Shown here: in pieces, positions 1-9,863 of the stretch
Layout of the letters: each line of letters opens with the position of its first letter
How positions within the stretch are numbered: the first letter of the stretch is position 1
Source: Ophiura sarsii
Taxonomy: Eukaryota; Echinodermata; Ophiuroidea; Amphilepidida; Ophiuridae
Direction: 5' to 3'
NCBI GenBank assembly: GCA_035610835.1
Contig: CM069455.1
Span: forward strand, 45,586,074 to 45,650,073
Length of the DNA stretch: 64,000 nt
The notes under the pieces: model-generated
What the model saw: only the letters and a program-made list of their open reading frames with translations
What the model was told of the DNA's origin: nothing
Databases searched by the model: none
Position numbers and translations under genes: made by a program

Positions 1-150
1 TATCGTATCGTATCGCATCTTATCTTAAGGTAACGTAAGGTAGGTGTCGTATCGTATCGTCACGTACAACAAAATCGTAATGTATCGTTTATATCATATC
101 GTATTACATCGTATCCTAACGCATCGAATCGTAAAATATCGTATTTTATC
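1..150. repeat. Degenerate TATCG pentamer satellite
   Basis: The first ~150 bases are imperfect tandem copies of TATCG with drifted forms such as TATCA and CATCG. It runs off the left edge, so the full array length is unknown. Confidence 0.85.
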
Positions 151-926
151 GTTCAGTAGGCGTAGAGGGCATGAATAGGCATACTGCAATTTCTTAGGTC
201 AGTAGCTCACTCGGTTACAGTCCAACATATTATGCTGCCCTTTTCATCATTAAATCATTTATATATATACAGTGAATATTATACTATGATGGCTGGGTTT
301 TTTGACTGGGAGTATAATTATAGGTCCATCTGATAAGATGTGTGTCTTATGTTATATGTAGGCCTATGTTATGAATATTAAATCAAAGAATTCGATAATA
401 ATAGTGACAATTAGCACGTTTGTATTTATATTTGCTGTATTCTAGGTTTGTCTTAGAGCTAACTTCCCAAGTTTGAAAAACAAATTGTGTCAAGACGATT
501 TTAATGATAACATTACCAATTAAAACAAAAGAAACAAATTTGGACATGATTTTATCAATTTTATCGACTCGGACAAACTGGCGTTAATTAAAATAACAAA
601 GACCTTAAAATAAACGGTCTCGAACACAGAGACTGTGTTATCGTGGGCACCAGATGAAAGAGCGCGTACGTATGGTTTAAACTTACATTTTGGTCATTTT
701 GAGATTTATCCGTTTTACGTTTACAAAAACAAAAAGAACTTAACAAATAGACATTGATTGGAAGTGTGGACCTTCAACACGTTCCCATTTAAAAACCTAG
801 TCAATAAGTTATACATAAGTTTAAAGCTTATTTAGCTTACCAAATGGCGATTTCATGAATAAATTTATCCCCAAAACATGTCAGTTAGAATCTTGTAATT
901 GTAAGGTGACTATTTTTATTTTATAG
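151..926. other. Intron sequence upstream of the first LDLa exon; nothing recognised
   Basis: AT-rich sequence with no domain-like reading frame or clear inverted repeat. It ends in a polypyrimidine tract and AG at 925-926, the acceptor of the first recognisable receptor exon. Earlier exons (signal peptide, further modules) must lie outside the window. Confidence 0.5.
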
Positions 927-1049
927 ATACTTGTCAATTGCATGAGTTCACTTGTCATGATGTGACATATGCGGTGATATGCTTACATAGCCATTACAGG
1001 TGCGATGGGAAGGTACTGTGTCCTGATGGGTCGGATGAATTTGATTGCG
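927..1049 (+). CDS. LGR-type receptor, exon: LDLa module 1 (partial gene)
   Basis: Internal exon of 123 nt (41 codons), phase 1 at both ends. The acceptor is T-rich tract-TAG and the donor is gtaggt. It encodes one complete LDL-receptor class A module with six cysteines and the calcium-cage end CDGKVLCPDGSDEFDC, including the classic SDE triplet. LDLa modules are calcium-dependent extracellular ligand-binding or activation modules; in vertebrate relaxin receptors RXFP1/2 a single LDLa is required for signalling. Symmetric phase 1-1 boundaries are typical of shuffled extracellular modules. It joins in frame to the CUB exon at 1647, the split codon giving Gly. The translation start is upstream of the window. 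Confidence 0.88.
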
Positions 1050-1078
1050 GTAGGTATTTATGGAGTAGGTTTGCATGA

Positions 1079-1356
1079 CCTGGTCGCCATTCTTTGTAGT
1101 CGCGACTATTAGCGCTAGTCGTGATTGCGACTATGTATCTCGATATTGTCTACTATTTCGAAAAACTTGTCCATCCGGTTTTCAGTTCAGAATAACCCAA
1201 TATAATAAGTACAAAACATAGTTTAGGGATAACGTAACCATTTAAAGACATAAGTGAAATGCACTAACTTAGCATCGAAATATCGTCACAATTTGACCTC
1301 TGATAGTCGCCAACAGCAACTAGTCGCGACTATTAGGTGGCGACTGGTCGACTAGG
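1079..1356. repeat. Small inverted repeat built on TAGTCGCGACTA
   Basis: Within the intron between the LDLa and CUB exons, palindromic AGTCGCGACT occurs near both ends (about 1099 and 1321). Outer CTGGTCGCCA and TGGCGACTGG face each other. This is a ~280 bp fold-back of the word-repeat kind seen elsewhere in the window. No autonomous coding. Confidence 0.5.
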
Positions 1357-1646
1357 AAAACACCTCTTATCGTGCAACCCTATTATGGAGAGCTTCAAAA
1401 TAAATTCATCAGTAGTAAAAATAACTATAATTTTACATTGCCATTGTTCAAAACTTTGTCTTTTGATTTTCAATTTTTATGAGTACGTTTGCAATTTTGT
1501 ATTATGCAAAATGATAGTGTTGGTATCATCATATAAAAATCTACAGTATAAGTCACTTTTACTGTGTGGCGATGCATATTTAGTATGCAGCACCACCTCA
1601 GCGAATACGTACATGACTTGTACTATTGTTTATATATATAACGTAG

Positions 1647-2015
1647 GAATATGCGGTTCTCGGTTTGTTAACCTCGGTTCCGATGAGGAAATCTTCGACT
1701 TAGTGTCTCCAAACAACCCGATGAACTACCCGAACGACCTTATCTGCTTATGGGCAATCTCATGCATCAATGGTAGGCGGGTATTTGTCAGTGTTGCTGC
1801 GGAGTTCAATCTGGAAGAAGGGTACGACTTCCTTACATTGGGTAATGGAGAGCAGTCAACCATGGCGATATCTGTTATAGCCAAACTGACAGGACGTACA
1901 AGAATCAGGACTGTGACGTCAGCCAGTGAATCCATGTGGATTCTAATGTCAACAGATCGCACAGGCACAGGAACGGGATTTACATTACAGTTGATGCAGA
2001 CATTACAAGTTGAAG
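1647..2015 (+). CDS. LGR-type receptor, exon: CUB domain
   Basis: Internal exon of 369 nt, phase 1-1, acceptor acgtag and donor gtaggt. The frame reads (G)ICGSRFVNL, then SPNNPMNYPNDLICLWAI, the recognisable start of a CUB domain (SPNYPxxYPxxxxCxW), and continues to GTGTGFTLQL, the last beta strands. Open reading frame extends upstream to 1337, but the phase match to the preceding exon (tgc g | ga ata) fixes the exon start at 1647. CUB domains are extracellular beta-sandwich interaction modules. Vertebrate RXFP1/2 have no CUB domain, so this gives the receptor a compound ectodomain. Only two well-placed cysteines are evident, fewer than the usual four. Confidence 0.85.
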
Positions 2016-2974
2016 GTAGGTGTTACTTAGAGAATAAAAGATGAACGATTTCGTTTGGTTAGCTGAAATATACATGTACTTTGGCAACGGAAGGGCCAGT
2101 CCATATCTTGAGAAATGGAAGGCGGTATAACTGTCCATCAACTACAACAGCGTATTCCGCTAAGCAAACGAAAAAGTGCATGTCTCATTTTCTCTCGAAG
2201 CCATACATCATCTTTTAATTTCATACCAAATAATAGTTATTGTCAAATAAATACCGTATACTTGTATACATGGAAACTGATATTTAAACCTTTACTGGAA
2301 TTACGGTTATTAACAAATCTTGCAAGTTGTGTACTTCCTTTTCAGCGCAACGCACTGCCACACATTATATGTACCGCGCAATGCCAACAAGATACGAGTG
2401 ACGTTTAGCATGTAGGGGGTGAAAAAAGAATAGCGCGTGGGCCATCTACTATCAAGACTTGGTAGTTGGTAGCAGAAAATTTGAAGCCATCTTTTTGAAG
2501 ATTTACGTCACAACCCACTCCCATGATCTGATGAAATGATCTGTTACGACTCTCCGTGATGTTTTGATATTTTGGTACGAAACCTTTCCTTGCGCGTGAA
2601 GCAGAATGATACATTAGCAATCTTTAGACAATATCTGCACTGTTATGGTCATTTCTATTCATGCTATTGAAAAAGTTTCATACACGCTTAGTTCGAACCA
2701 ATCAGAAATCAGGAAAATGTCTTATTGCGCTCTGTGTCGCTCCACTTGCTTTTTTTTTTTGATTCGGTAATTTTTACTGCTGGCATCGTAGAAATTCGTT
2801 AATAAAACGTTAAAGAAACTAAAAGTATGCACAATTGTGTTTTATTTTTTTATTTTGAGTTGTATTGTCGTGTATGAATGAGGTCAATGCATGCGTTTGT
2901 TTTGTTTCTCGGAAAATTAGAAAAAGTAATGCACTTGCTCAAATGTTGATATGCACCCAATAGCACTCCCCCTA
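2016..2974. other. Intron, no recognised content
   Basis: Between the CUB exon and the 2 kb inverted-repeat element. No domain-like ORF, RNA gene or strong repeat seen. Confidence 0.5.
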
Positions 2975-5014
2975 CACTGCAAAAAGGTTGCTTAAATATT
3001 TACTCAAAATTTTACACACCGTTGTTGAAGTATGCAACCGCTCAACAGTTGCGTAAATTTTACCCAACACCGTTGGATAACATGTTTTCACCAACAGTTG
3101 AACAATTCCAGTTACTCGGCAGTTGCACAATTTTAATTACACAACAGTTGGATATTATTAATTAACCATTTGTTGGGCATTTTGTGACTGTTGCTTAATT
3201 TGTGAATTGTTTTCATTATATATTGAGCATTTTTGTATAGCAACTGTTCCTTAATTCATCAGATGTAGCCATATGTTGGGTATTTTATTTGTGACAAGTT
3301 TTTATTTTGAGCATTTTTGTATAGCAACACGGGGTAGGCAAATAATGTGAATTCTGGGCGATGCAGCAGAGCTACATACATCACTTCCTCCCGGTAGTGA
3401 ACCGGTAACTTGTAATGGGAATTCTAGGCGATGCAGCAGAGCTACATACACTATTCCCTTTCGGTAGTGAATCTGTAATTTATTTTTCATGTTATTTAAC
3501 TATATATATATAATATCTGACATCTCTTATCATTTTTTTTTAACTGTGAACGTTTGCCAAACGTAGTCTTGCTATCTGGGTATGAAGGTAGAAATAGTCC
3601 ATATTATATAATACATAAACATATTTATGTGATTCTTTTGGTGGAAAATAGATCACATGACATGAACTATTCAGTATATGTCCATGTCGTGTATTTTTTG
3701 GCTATAAAAATCGACTATTCAATATTCATCGCTAGTGACGTCGCTATACCACCGCTGAAATGATATTCATAAACATGTCAAACAAGGATGGCAATTTTAT
3801 TTATGGCAACTATTTTGTCAGTGTTAGCGTTTATTCCAGTTTTTGGATGCCAAGACAGAATAAATCTAATTGTGGTCCTGCGTGCGCTGCAAAACGGTTG
3901 CTTAAATATTTACTCAACATTTTACACAACGTTGTTCAAGTAATGCAACCGCTCAACTGTTAAGTAAAATTTGCCCAACACCGTTTTCACCAATAGTTGA
4001 ACAATTCTAGTTACTCAAAAGTTAGGCAATTATATTCACTCAACAGTTGTTCAAGAATGCAACAGCTCACGAAATTGGCTTTTTTGGACAACAGTTGCCT
4101 AAAATTCACATGTGCGTAACTTGCATCAACTGTTGCGTGATTGTCCTCAATGCTCATGTAACAGTTGCCAAAGTGGAATATTTTTACGCAACATATTTTA
4201 GCAACAGAAACAGTTTCCACCAACATTTTAAGGACATTGTTTTCGACGAATTGCTCAACGCTGGGGATTTTTTACTTTTATACAACGCCTAACTTTCTAC
4301 ATAATTGAAGAGTTTTTTTTGCAAAAGAGCCTGCATCCACTTTGGCTCTTATTGAGAAAAAGTCAAAAAACTGTTTCTAAATATTCAAGTTGAGCAATTG
4401 AAAAACTGAATGGATTATGAAAGAGGTACACTACATACTAATTTAAATTGAAATAAATTTCAAATGTGCTAGTTTTCACATTTTTTAAAATCATGTTAAC
4501 ATTTTTTGAAAATTTGGATGTAGGCCCTTTTGCAACAAAACTCCATCTGTTTGTACATAGAGAAAAAATATCACACAAAAAAAATCATTTATTTTAATCA
4601 TTTAAAAAAAATAAGTTTGATATAGAAATGTATAGGTCACAATCATATGTTTCAAGGAAATAAAGTCATTTTTTTCAAAAAAGACCTACATCTCATTGTA
4701 AACAGCCATTGAAGTTGTTGTTTTGTTGCAAAAGGGCCTGTATCCCGATTTAATTCTGGATACAGGCCCAAAACAACAATTTCAATGGCTGTTTACAATG
4801 AGATGTAGGTCTTTTTGAAAAAAATGACTTTGTTTCCTTGAAACATATGATTTTTCCCTATACATTTCTATATCAAACTCATTTTTGAAAAAAATGCACC
4901 ATAGCCCTTTTGCAACAAAGCTCTTCATATATTGAATGAATTTTAATCAACACGTCAACCAACTGATTATAAAAGTACTTTTAGCAACGTATTTTAAGCA
5001 ACCTTTTTGCAGTG
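2975..5014. mobile_element. Fold-back DNA element, CAACTGTTG-word family, TA flanks
   Basis: The ends are inverted copies: CACTGCAAAAAGGTTGCTTA on the left and its complement on the right (AAGCAACCTTTTTGCAGTG). Each is directly flanked by TA (2973-2974 and 5015-5016). Both arms are dense in CAACAGTTG/CAACTGTTG variants. A diverged internal direct copy of the left end starts near 3886 (GCTGCAAAACGGTTGCTTAA). The centre holds a very long hairpin (4614-4881). No transposase is encoded, so it is non-autonomous. It sits in the receptor intron between the CUB and second LDLa exons. TA duplication fits Tc1/mariner-type insertion, but superfamily is not proven. Confidence 0.8.
4614..4881. repeat. Long near-perfect hairpin inside the fold-back element
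   Basis: Arms 4614-4745 and 4758-4881 are reverse complements with few mismatches around a 12-nt loop (4746-4757), so the stem is over 120 bp. Arm landmarks are GACCTACATCTCATTGTAAA and its complement. A transcript through it would form long dsRNA. Confidence 0.85.
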
Positions 5015-5231
5015 TATGGGGTCGTGCCATTACTCACACATCAACATCAGCGAGCGTGCATTGATTTTTTTCTAATTTCCCTCGAAATAACACATTATGT
5101 GCATTTATTGACCTATAATTATTATAGATGTATGTAGTATAAATACTATATTGTGCTTGCTTTGGTGGGATGATGATAAGGTAAAGCAGATATCACACTG
5201 GCAACTCTATTTCACCATATGTCTGTCTTAG

Positions 5232-5342
5232 GTATATGCAACGTGGACGACTTTGATTGTGGCAATGGCATATGTATAGACACTATTGCTGAATGTGATG
5301 GATTTAATGATTGCCGTAACTGGGCGGAAGAGAAACATTGTG
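5232..5342 (+). CDS. LGR-type receptor, exon: LDLa module 2
   Basis: Internal exon of 111 nt (37 codons), phase 1-1, acceptor cttag and donor gtaagg. It encodes (G)ICNVDDFDCGNGICI...CDGFNDCRNWAEEKHC. Six cysteines and the CDGxxDC core identify an LDLa module. The C-terminal calcium loop is atypical: WAEEKHC replaces the usual SDE-xxC, so calcium coordination may be weaker. It follows the CUB exon across a 3.2 kb intron mostly made of a fold-back element. Confidence 0.86.
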
Positions 5343-5796
5343 GTAAGGACGACAGAAAAAAGTGCCAAAAATGTTTACCTCCAATATCATGAAAATCACA
5401 TTGTTGGCACTTTTTGGTCTATAATTCAAAAAATAAATAAGATATTCAAAAAAAAACCAATCAAAATATTCCTAGGGAATTGTATTAGGATTATAAAAAA
5501 ACCAGTATGACAAAATTTGACAAAATATAATTTGAGTTATCTTTGCAGAACCTAAAATGGGTAGAAAAACATGTTTTTTATAATTTTCTCCAAAATGGTC
5601 AATTTCATGATCATGGTTGGATTCATTGAACCCTTTTCAGCCAAAAAAGATGTATACTTCGCTACATGTTATTTTCAAGAGGGGAGGGAAAGCAACAACT
5701 TTAAATGCGATAGACCACTTCCCCGTTGTTTCACTGTTTGTCGTAATAATATGATTATATTGTAATAATCCAAATAAATGTTCATATTGATTCCAG

Positions 5797-5937
5797 CATA
5801 CGTGACCTGCCCGACTGCCTATCTGTGTGATAAACCAGCTACTTTGAATATGTTGAATGTTAGCATGTGCGTCAGTATGAACCAGGTCTGTGATGGACAC
5901 CCTGAATGCCCGGAAAGGGACGACGAAACAGAATGTG
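5797..5937 (+). CDS. LGR-type receptor, exon: LDLa module 3
   Basis: Internal exon of 141 nt (47 codons), phase 1-1, acceptor ttccag and donor gtacgt. It encodes (A)YVTCPTAYLCDK...MCVSMNQVCDGHPECPERDDETEC, a LDLa module with the acidic calcium loop (ERDDETEC) intact and a longer first loop. It is the last LDLa before the leucine-rich repeats. A short inverted-repeat element begins 21 nt after its donor site. Confidence 0.87.
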
Positions 5938-5958
5938 GTACGTCGCAGCGACATACTG

Positions 5959-6178
5959 CACACAGAAAACACTATGTAAAAAATTATGTAAATATAGAAC
6001 TCTATAATTATTATGTAAGAGTTTACATAAAACATGTAATATATACCCAAGCTTGTGTAAATTCCTATGCAAAAGCTTAACACAACTGTTTACATAGTAT
6101 TATGGAGTTCTATTTTTACACAGATTGTGTATTTTTTACATAAATTGTGTATTTTTTTTACATAGTGTTTTCTGTGTG
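5959..6178. mobile_element. 220-bp fold-back MITE, TATGTAA/TTACATA word
   Basis: Terminal inverted repeats begin CACACAGAAAACACTATGTA (left), with the complement at the right end before TA. Between them TATGTAA/TTACATA recurs about eight times. Non-coding. It lies just inside the intron after LDLa exon 3. Confidence 0.75.
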
Positions 6179-6179
6179 T

Positions 6180-6900
6180 AACCTTAATGAATTTTCATAC
6201 TGGGCACTTAATTTTACATCTAGCCAAAACCATTTATGTTCGTCATGGTGGAAAGGGCTATGGAATAAATTAAATTAGTACATTTATAACGGTTTCTATA
6301 CAATTGTACGATTACATAATAAGGTCTTAAAAGACCTTTTGGAGAGGTTCATGTGGAGACATTTCGAATTCGGCAACCTTAATGAACTTTCTTACAGGGC
6401 ACCTTATTTTTATATTTAGCCAAAATTTATTATGTTGGTCACACTAGTAATAACTATAGAATGAATGAAATGGGTGCGTTTCCAGATCTGTTCTACATTC
6501 TACTGTACAGGGCCATGTGTCTCACAAATGTTGATACCTTTTCAAAGACTTTTTAGCTCTGGTAAAATAATTCGCAGAACAAAAGTGAAAACATATTCTG
6601 ATAGAGAATACTATATAATTATTGTGATACCAAACTTGTTTACTTTTCGGAGGCCTCTTACAGACGCTAAGTGTTTTGGTAAGAACTCACAATACTATAC
6701 TTGTTTTCGACTTTCAGGATGACGATTGGAAAGTGGGTATCAAATAAGTATACAGGCTTGCTCTCTCTTTTCAATTTATTCAGAGAAATATGTTACCGTA
6801 TATCAAATGCTTTAAAAAGGTATCGAGATTGTTGGGACAGTAATTTAGACGATTGATGTCATTTTGAAAAGGTTCAAGTTAGCACACATGGAATTCGGCA
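6180..6900. repeat. Two to three diverged direct copies of a ~190-bp repeat (intron)
   Basis: ACCTTAATGAA...TTTTAxATxTAGCCAAAA occurs near 6181 and again near 6376. The downstream phrase GAGGTTCATGTGG...GAATTCGGCAA recurs at about 6343-6375 and, diverged, at 6868-6902. Intronic; no coding seen. Confidence 0.55.
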
Positions 6901-6904
6901 ATCT

Positions 6905-7036
6905 TAACACTTTCAACGCGGCGGTACAAGTACAAACATGCCTAGTATTGGTTCAGTAATTCTTGAGATAAACTTTAAAAAGGGAAAGGTTTCTGTTTTG
7001 TATATGGTAAAAGCTAATGGCCGCGTGGAAAGTATA
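6905..7036. mobile_element. MITE with TAACACTTTC...CCGCGTGGAAAG ends
   Basis: The left end TAACACTTTCAACGCGGC and right end GCCGCGTGGAAAGT are inverted. It shares interior sequence (AACATGCCTxGTATTGGTTC, GTTCAGTAATxCTTGAGATA) with the element at 22112-22334, so it is a shorter copy of that family. Confidence 0.65.
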
Positions 7037-7099
7037 TAAACAACACAAAACAACATTATGCCAATTCATCCCATCTCGTCTTGTGAACTTAACCTACAG

Positions 7100-7223
7100 A
7101 TACGAAGCGTTGCCCTGGCAAGTGTATTTGCAGCTATTTGACTCCTGATGACTTTTTCATTGAATGCAATAACGGATGGAACACTAACGATTTGAACGAC
7201 ATACCGCCTATTTCAGATACTTT
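7100..7223 (+). CDS. LGR-type receptor, exon: LRR N-terminal cap
   Basis: Internal exon of 124 nt, starting phase 1 and ending phase 2, acceptor acctacag and donor gtaggt. It reads (D)TKRCPGKCICSYLTPDDFFIECNN...NDLNDIPPISDTL. The CPxxCxC...C pattern followed by LxxIPPxxxxxL is the cysteine-rich LRRNT cap preceding LRR arrays. It changes the phase from the 1-1 modules to the 2-2 LRR exons, exactly what the gene needs. Without the cap the LRR exons would not join the LDLa/CUB series in frame. Confidence 0.83.
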
Positions 7224-7348
7224 GTAGGTTAATTTCAGTTTTAGTTTCAGTTTGTGTCAGTTCATTTCTAGCAATTAAATGTTGAAATGCTGGAATAAAC
7301 AACATTCGGAAAAAGTGTATTGTATAGTTCCTTGATTCTGGACTGTAC

Positions 7349-7550
7349 AAGTATCATCCGATACTGGAACACCCAGTATCGTTCGATACTGGTACAAAGT
7401 CAGTGTTCCAGTATCGGACGGTACTGGCACATTTAAGATGTTCCAGTATCGGACGATACTGGCACATATAAGATGTTCCAGTATCGGGCGATTACACTAT
7501 GAACCAGTATCGTTCAATACTTGGTCAAATCAGTACTGGTAGCATGTGTA
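7349..7550. repeat. Tandem palindromic CCAGTATCG-n-CGATACTGG units
   Basis: About five copies of a 20-bp palindrome (CCAGTATCGxxCGATACTGG and variants) are spaced by 20-30 bp linkers, two of which are near-identical (CACATxTAAGATGTT). They lie in the intron between the LRR cap and first LRR exon. No coding. Confidence 0.8.
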
Positions 7551-7819
7551 CCATTATCGCCTGAAATATTCTAATAAAGATCAGCACAAGTCAAATAAAA
7601 GCGATTACGTCACAGTAAGTTAAAACCCGACCCCCACCATCTCAAAACGATCCGTGGTGGGAAATATGAATAGGCTCCATCCCGCCACTCCGATTGTTAT
7701 CAGAATTGTGTAAGTTTTAAGAATACGCAGTGAGCAGTTCGTAGTGCGCCCATGACCAGGAGAATATGTGCCGCTGCCGTTCATGAATTTCATTGTGCTA
7801 TCTCTTGGGTATCTTTCAG

Positions 7820-7891
7820 GCATTTGACTGGCGGTGATGTTCCAATATTAACTCCGGGTATCTTCAAGGCACTTGCAAATATCAAAGCTTT
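7820..7891 (+). CDS. LGR-type receptor, exon: LRR 1
   Basis: Exon of exactly 72 nt (24 residues, one LRR), phase 2-2, acceptor tttcag and donor gtaagt. With the split codons it reads LHLTGGDVPILTPGIFKALANIKAL, matching LxLxxxxxxxLxxxxFxxLxxLxxL. Single-LRR 72-nt phase-2 exons are the typical gene structure of LGR and relaxin-receptor ectodomains. Confidence 0.86.
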
Positions 7892-8038
7892 GTAAGTATT
7901 TTACTGTGCGTCAACCGTCCATTCCCTCTGCCCTCTATGTATCGTACATTTCACTGCAATGTGAATGACGTCACACGTGACGGTACTAGGGGAGAGGGGA
8001 ATCCCCCAGGAGGAAATGCCTCCCCCAGTCAGCTCAAG

Positions 8039-8182
8039 CCCCCCCCCCCCCCCCCGGAAAAACCCGATCGAAAATGACTTAAAATGAGCTTAAAATTGGT
8101 CTGAAATGTCCAATTCAGAACAAATCAAGCTCATTTCAGGGCATTTTCACAATAAAACCCAATCCCCCCCCCCCCCCCCCCT
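8039..8182. repeat. Two long poly-C tracts in an intron
   Basis: C runs of about 17-18 nt at 8039-8055 and ~8164-8181 lie in a repeat-like stretch between LRR exons 1 and 2. They are part of the window-wide G/C-homopolymer pattern. Confidence 0.8.
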
Positions 8183-8452
8183 CAAAAAAAAATTGGACTC
8201 TCTCATCTTAGTCATATTTTGAACTCTCCCTGACTGTTCACATCATCCTGCATATTTTCTTCATCATCTAATTTGATTTTGTCCGCAGAGTGTGCGTTTT
8301 CCTCATCCGGGTATCACGAGTATTTATGAACGCTCCCGCAGTTCCATGTATAGGTTAAATGTGTTTGTTGATTTAATACTAATGTCAATTCATGCTCTCT
8401 TTTTTACATTTTCTTTTAAAATAAATTCTTACTAAAAATATATCCTTTGCAG

Positions 8453-8524
8453 GTCGCTATCCGACAATAAGATAAATGAGATGATACCAAGAGTCTTTGA
8501 TGGTTTGGGAAGGATAACGTGGCT
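8453..8524 (+). CDS. LGR-type receptor, exon: LRR 2
   Basis: 72-nt exon, phase 2-2, acceptor tttgcag and donor gtaaga. It reads LSLSDNKINEMIPRVFDGLGRITWL across the split codons: a canonical LRR with the N at the consensus turn (LSLSDNKI) and F at the second hydrophobic core position. It continues LRR 1 in the same phase and length. Confidence 0.87.
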
Positions 8525-8909
8525 GTAAGAATGTAGTTATGTTAAAGGCATGAAGATGGCAATGAAAGATCCTCCGTAACCACGGAAGCCCACAAGTTTT
8601 ATAAGAGGATGAGATTTTTATAGGCTTCCATATAATTCTAGTTACAATTAAAATCCTCAAACCAATTTCGTCATACTTATGTCTCATCAATATCATGAAT
8701 TTCCAATGTTGTTAGTGTTATTTTGGATCGTGAACGAAAATATAGCTTTGTAACACAATTTTAACATGTATAGCACGAATAGACTTGAAGACCACCTGTG
8801 CTCTGAGGCCTGGGGTAATGTAATGAATTATCTGTATTATTATAATATAATAGGCGGTCACCCGGGTTTGCCGGTTCTCGGGTTTGATGGTTTGTAGAAT
8901 GCATGCATA

Positions 8910-9345
8910 AAGCCCGATCGGACAAACTTTGAAAATTCGACCCTTAGACGACCGTTGACCCCGGACGACCCAAGAAAAGCAAAGCCGTTTTATTTTGTCC
9001 ACGCTCGACTCGTATTCGGGCTTCCCGTCACCGAGTTTAAGCCCGATCGGACAAACTTTGAAAATTCGACCCCTAGACGATCTTTGACCCCGGAAGACCC
9101 GACAAACGCTAACCCGTTTTATTTTTGCCACGCTCGCCTCGCATCGAGCATTGCGATCACCGAGTTTAAGCACGATCCGACCAACTTCAAAAAGTTGACC
9201 CCTAGATAACCTTTGACCTCGTATGCTCTAGCGAATGCAAATTTTCTTCTTGTGGGGACCGAGCTGCACCCACCCATCGAGTTTGAACGCCGCCCGACCC
9301 CGGGAAGGCGACGAAAAAGCGAGCACAGACAGACAAACAGACAGA
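8910..9345. repeat. ~130-bp direct repeat, 2.5-3 copies, possible LINE 3' end
   Basis: AAGCCCGATCGGACAAACTT starts near 8911 and 9041, and a diverged form near 9170. Each is followed by AAAATTCGACCC...GACCCCGGA. The last copy runs into CGACCCCGGGAAGGCGACG and an ACAGACAGACA microsatellite, resembling a retroelement 3' tail. Intronic. Frames open through it on both strands are by-products of the repeat. Confidence 0.6.
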
Positions 9346-9784
9346 GAGTACTGAGAGTACTGAAGCGTATAGGATATTGATTGTATATACATGTATATAT
9401 ATTTCAGCATGTAGGCTCATTAGGGTTTTTATATAATTTTCTTCTGTGCAACAGCTCCTTGACATCGTAAGGCGCTCCATGTGTATTATTATCTGATTTA
9501 CTCAAACTACAAAAAAGGAAACTTTGGAAAATTCAAACATTATATGATAGAGTTTTTACGTATAACATTGTGTAAATAACAAAGGAATTAGTTCTGGTTT
9601 CAATTTTTAATCAGAGTTTAGCTTAAATTTCCGAAGTAACACTTTGTACCATAATTAGGGATAGCATAGCCTGAAAACAGTGAATTTGTGATATTGTTTA
9701 AGGAAGTTTAGGCCTAATGTAACAATCATGTTAGCGAAAAAAAATTCTCCTAACACGCGTTTTCTTCTACTTCTTTTAATACAG

Positions 9785-9856
9785 GGATCTCTCGTTTAAC
9801 AACTTCACAGTGCTGCACTCAAACGTATTTCAGGAGCTCAATAAGCTCAAGGAGTT
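9785..9856 (+). CDS. LGR-type receptor, exon: LRR 3
   Basis: 72-nt exon, phase 2-2, acceptor tacag and donor gtaagt. It reads LDLSFNNFTVLHSNVFQELNKLKEL, a textbook LRR (LDLSFNNF...VFxxLxxLxxL). A 1.1 kb fold-back element begins only 7 nt into the following intron (9864). Confidence 0.89.
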
Positions 9857-9863
9857 GTAAGTT

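Noticed and set aside
1337..2044. A single 235-codon open frame covering the CUB region as one gene
   Set aside because: The upstream half is intron-like (AT-rich, no domain) and the phase-1 acceptor at 1646 joins precisely to the LDLa exon, so only 1647-2015 is exon.
5637..6083. 148-codon minus-strand open frame
   Set aside because: It is the antisense of LDLa exon 3 plus the palindromic TATGTAA element; no domain on the minus strand.
8718..9480. Overlapping open frames on both strands around the 130-bp repeat
   Set aside because: They are periodic by-products of the direct repeat; composition and repetition follow the DNA unit, not a protein fold.
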